Below, piece by piece: positions 17,013 through 19,251 of a stretch of 19,251 bases of DNA (positions are counted from its first letter, which is position 1; each line of letters begins with the position of its first letter). The notes beneath the pieces are model-generated. The model was not told where the DNA came from and made no database searches. It saw nothing but the letters and a program-made list of their open reading frames with translations. The stretch is from Myxococcaceae bacterium (GTDB lineage Bacteria; Myxococcota; Myxococcia; Myxococcales; Myxococcaceae), in NCBI GenBank assembly GCA_018262385.1, contig JAGSPQ010000018.1, positions 1-19,251 of the forward strand, given 5' to 3'. Position numbers and translations under genes: made by a program.

Positions 17013-18611
17013 ATGGACGACCCCAAGGTCACGCCGTTCCGCCCCGCCGATGCGGACGACGACCTCGGGGACACCTCGGCCAGCCAACGGCAGGGCGTCG
17101 AGCGGCCGAACGTGACGCCGTACCGCTCCGACCCGGCACCGGACGAACTGGGGGACACGGCAGCCAGCGGGAACCCCCGGGAGAGCGCGCCGCGCCACAC
17201 CGGCGAGAAGATCGGCCGCTTCCTGGTGATCGAGAAGGTGGGCGAGGGCGGGATGGGCGCCGTCTACGCGGCCCACGATCCGATGCTGAACCGCAAGGTG
17301 GCGCTCAAGCTGCTGCGCCGCGAGCTGTCCCACGCGTCGTACGGGGCGCGGATGATGCGCGAGGCCCAGGCGCTGGCGAAGCTGTCGCATCCCAACGTCG
17401 TCAACGTCCACGACGTCGGCATGTCCGACGGGCGGATGTTCCTCGCGATGGAGCACATCGAGGGCGCGGCGCTGAGCGAGGTGCTGCGCGACCCGCAGCC
17501 CTGGACGAAGGTGCTCGCGCTCTTTCTCGAGGCCGGCCGCGGGCTGGCGGCGGCCCACAACGCCGGGCTGATCCACCGCGACTTCAAGCCGCAGAACGCG
17601 ATGGTGGGAAGAGACGGGCGGGTCCGGGTGCTCGACTTCGGGCTGGCGCGCGACGCCAGCGAAGACGCCCGCCCGGAAGCGGAGGCGGCCGGGGCGGTAG
17701 ACCTGGCCAGCCCGCTCACCCGCACCGGCGCGCTGATGGGCACTCCGCTCTACATGGCGCCCGAGCAGTTCGAGGCGGCCGCCTGCGACGCGCGCACCGA
17801 TCAGTTCAGCTTCTGCGTCTCGCTGTGGGAAGGCCTCTATGGCGAGCGGCCGTTCGCCGGCCTCACCCTCGAGGAGCTCAAGCGCGCCGTGCTCACCCGG
17901 ACGCTGCGGCCCATTCCCCGGGGAAGAAAGGTGCCGGCGAAAGTTCACCAGGCGCTGGTGAGAGGGTTGAGCCCCGCCCGAGCGGATCGCTTCCCGTCGA
18001 TGGAAGCGCTGCTGCAGGTGCTCACGCCAAGATCCCGCCGTTGGTCGATCGCGCTCGTCGTCGCGCTCGGCGCCGTCTCGCTCCCGTTGGGGGGGTTCGC
18101 GATCCTCCAGACCGTGCGCAACAACAACCCCAAGCTGTGGTTCGACGACCACCGCAAGTTCTGCAATCCCCTGCAGGTGACCCGGGCGCTGCAGAACTCC
18201 CCACCTCCCGAAGAGCCGCTGGGGCAGGCCTTCGCCGCGGGGTGCCTGGCGATCGCGGGCAAGTTGTCCGAGGCCGACGCGACGATCGCCGCGATGCCCC
18301 TACAGAGCGATCGCGAGGCGGCAGCGGAGATCCTCTACGCGCTCGGCGACTCGACCGAGAACAAGACCCACGACTACGCCGCGGGAGCCCCGCTGTTCGC
18401 ACTCGCGTTCAAGCACGCGCCCAACAACCACCAATATGTCTATTACCTGGCCTTCGGCGAGCTGGAGCTCGGCAAGCGGCAGGAAGCCCGGGAGCACCTC
18501 GAGCTGTTCCTCAAGCTCTTCGACCGCCGCAGCGTGCACGAGCAGGCCCAGCTGGAGGCCTACCGCCGCAGCGCGGCCGAGGCGCTCGAGGGGCTGAAAG
18601 CCTCGCCGTGA
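17013..18611 (+). CDS. Membrane-spanning Ser/Thr protein kinase with extracytoplasmic helical-repeat domain
   Basis: 532 residues; the ATG is 9 bp after the barrel gene, so it is probably co-transcribed. Residues 4-52 hold two copies of an about 28-residue unit, PKVTPFR...LGDTSAS and PNVTPYR...LGDTAAS, each with a Thr-Pro. The kinase domain spans about 68-337: GEGGMG (77-82), Lys99, Glu117, HRDFKPQN (188-195), DFG (208-210), an activation segment with an Ala/Glu-rich insert (about 214-236), then GTPLYMAPE (243-251). All catalytic residues are present. WSIALVVALGAVSLPLGG (344-361) is a single membrane segment. The C-terminal domain (about 370-532) is outside the cytoplasm, helical and TPR-like (LFALAFKHAPNNHQYVYYL, LELGKRQEAREHLELFL), with Cys384 and Cys411. 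This is the classic architecture of a bacterial receptor-like kinase; the signal it senses is unknown. Confidence 0.93.
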   Translation: MDDPKVTPFRPADADDDLGDTSASQRQGVERPNVTPYRSDPAPDELGDTAASGNPRESAPRHTGEKIGRFLVIEKVGEGGMGAVYAAHDPMLNRKVALKLLRRELSHASYGARMMREAQALAKLSHPNVVNVHDVGMSDGRMFLAMEHIEGAALSEVLRDPQPWTKVLALFLEAGRGLAAAHNAGLIHRDFKPQNAMVGRDGRVRVLDFGLARDASEDARPEAEAAGAVDLASPLTRTGALMGTPLYMAPEQFEAAACDARTDQFSFCVSLWEGLYGERPFAGLTLEELKRAVLTRTLRPIPRGRKVPAKVHQALVRGLSPARADRFPSMEALLQVLTPRSRRWSIALVVALGAVSLPLGGFAILQTVRNNNPKLWFDDHRKFCNPLQVTRALQNSPPPEEPLGQAFAAGCLAIAGKLSEADATIAAMPLQSDREAAAEILYALGDSTENKTHDYAAGAPLFALAFKHAPNNHQYVYYLAFGELELGKRQEAREHLELFLKLFDRRSVHEQAQLEAYRRSAAEALEGLKASP

Positions 18612-18612
18612 G

Positions 18613-19251
18613 TCAGGGGGTGCAGGCCGGCTGCGGCCCACCGCTGCAGCCGAACATCAGGGTGTCGAGCGCGCAGATGCTCTCGGCGACGAGCCCGGCG
18701 GCGAACAGGTCGGCGACCACCGGCAGCGCGAGCTGGGCGTTCGACTGGGCCTGGCCGGGGGGCGGCCTGGTGGACAGCAGCGTGCGGCAGACCTTCGCCG
18801 ACGAGTCGATCGCCTGCTCGTCCTGTCGCACCGCGTCCGCGATCGTGCCGATCAGGTGGAACAGCGCGCCGCGCTGGTCGACGCTCTTCACCCCGTCCAA
18901 CAGCCCGAGCAGCCGGGTGAACCCGAACTCCGGCAGCTTGTTGGGCCCGAGCGCGAGGCGGTAGAGCATCCGCACGATCTCGCTGTTCGGATCCTTCTTG
19001 GTCACGCAGTTGAGCACCTTGCGCGTCGGGCCGATCAGCGCCCGGTTCGGATCGAGCACCACCTTCAAGTCCTCGATGATCGGCCCCAGGCTCACCTTGT
19101 ACGGAGCGAGCAGCGGGTTGTTGAGCAGCGCGTCGAGATCGGCCGGCGTCCCCGCCTGGACCGCGCCGAGCAGCACCTTCGACAGCCCGACCGCGTCGTT
19201 CTCGGTCAGCGCGTTGGGGTTGAGCAGATCGAGGATCGAGCCCCCGGCATC
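18613..19251 (-). CDS. Unrecognised protein, C-terminal 212 residues (N-terminus off the window)
   Basis: The frame is open to the right edge. A GTG at 19176 could be read as a start, but the preceding 25 codons in frame (DAGGSILDLLNPNALTEND and on) read like protein, so the gene most likely begins beyond the window. The visible part is helical and leucine-rich, with segments such as LDALLNNPLLAPYKV, RMLYRLALGPNKLPEFGF and LFHLIGTIADAVRQDEQA, and has five cysteines, two of them near the C-terminus (FGCSGGPQPACTP). The cysteines would fit an exported protein, but no signal can be checked. It is convergent with the receptor-like kinase gene, with one base between the stop codons. I do not recognise the family. 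Confidence 0.7.
   Translation of the reverse strand, partial: DAGGSILDLLNPNALTENDAVGLSKVLLGAVQAGTPADLDALLNNPLLAPYKVSLGPIIEDLKVVLDPNRALIGPTRKVLNCVTKKDPNSEIVRMLYRLALGPNKLPEFGFTRLLGLLDGVKSVDQRGALFHLIGTIADAVRQDEQAIDSSAKVCRTLLSTRPPPGQAQSNAQLALPVVADLFAAGLVAESICALDTLMFGCSGGPQPACTP

Noticed and set aside
17019..17170. CRISPR-like or satellite repeat at the kinase N-terminus
   Set aside because: There are only two copies, the similarity is at protein level rather than DNA level, and both lie within one reading frame.
16014..18152. 712-codon minus-strand frame opposite the barrel and kinase genes
   Set aside because: Shadow frame with low-complexity composition, and both opposing genes are well supported.
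19174..19176. GTG at 19176 as the start of the rightmost gene
   Set aside because: The 25 preceding in-frame codons are open and protein-like up to the window edge and there is no ribosome-binding site, so it is more likely an internal Val.

Overview
The window is about 19 kb of very GC-rich, gene-dense bacterial DNA and most likely comes from a myxobacterium (Myxococcota). Three things point there: one large exported protein ends in a MYXO-CTERM sorting tail (Gly-Cys-Gly-Cys, a hydrophobic stretch, then an Arg cluster); there are two eukaryotic-type Ser/Thr kinases with unusual accessory domains; and codon third positions are strongly G/C. I see no rRNA, tRNA, CRISPR array, integrase or transposase gene.

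Layout. (1) 1-5892, minus strand: two tandem paralogues of a large membrane permease fused to a spermidine-synthase-like domain; the downstream copy runs off the left edge. The 583 bp between them is non-coding and holds a cluster of about 45-bp imperfect palindromes. (2) 6205-8352, plus strand: a cytoplasmic Ser/Thr kinase with an N-terminal helical region and an MshEN/T2SSE-N type domain. MshEN domains elsewhere bind cyclic-di-GMP. (3) 8350-8515: a 166-bp MITE-like element with 30-bp terminal inverted repeats. Its two ends provide the TAG stop codons of both convergent neighbours. (4) 8513-11959, minus strand: a surface protein made of CARDB and putative-Ig modules with the MYXO-CTERM tail. 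It carries a perfect 33-bp in-frame tandem duplication just after the signal peptide. (5) 12023-18611, plus strand: four tightly packed genes (ATGA overlap, TGATG overlap, 9-bp gap). They encode a secreted protein of unknown function, a large lipoprotein with a PHP-type metal-dependent hydrolase domain, a predicted outer-membrane beta-barrel protein, and a membrane-spanning Ser/Thr kinase with an extracytoplasmic repeat domain. (6) 18613-19251, minus strand: an unrecognised partial gene, convergent with the kinase and separated from it by one base.

How the parts may work together (inference): the four-gene unit looks like a cell-envelope module, with a secreted protein, a lipid-anchored hydrolase, an outer-membrane protein, and an inner-membrane kinase that could report envelope state to the cytoplasm. 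It is transcribed divergently from the MYXO-CTERM surface protein across a 63-bp gap, so the two units could be co-regulated. The MshEN-kinase would be a candidate link between cyclic-di-GMP and protein phosphorylation if the domain binds the nucleotide. The most striking DNA-level features are the stop-donating MITE-like element and the palindrome cluster.
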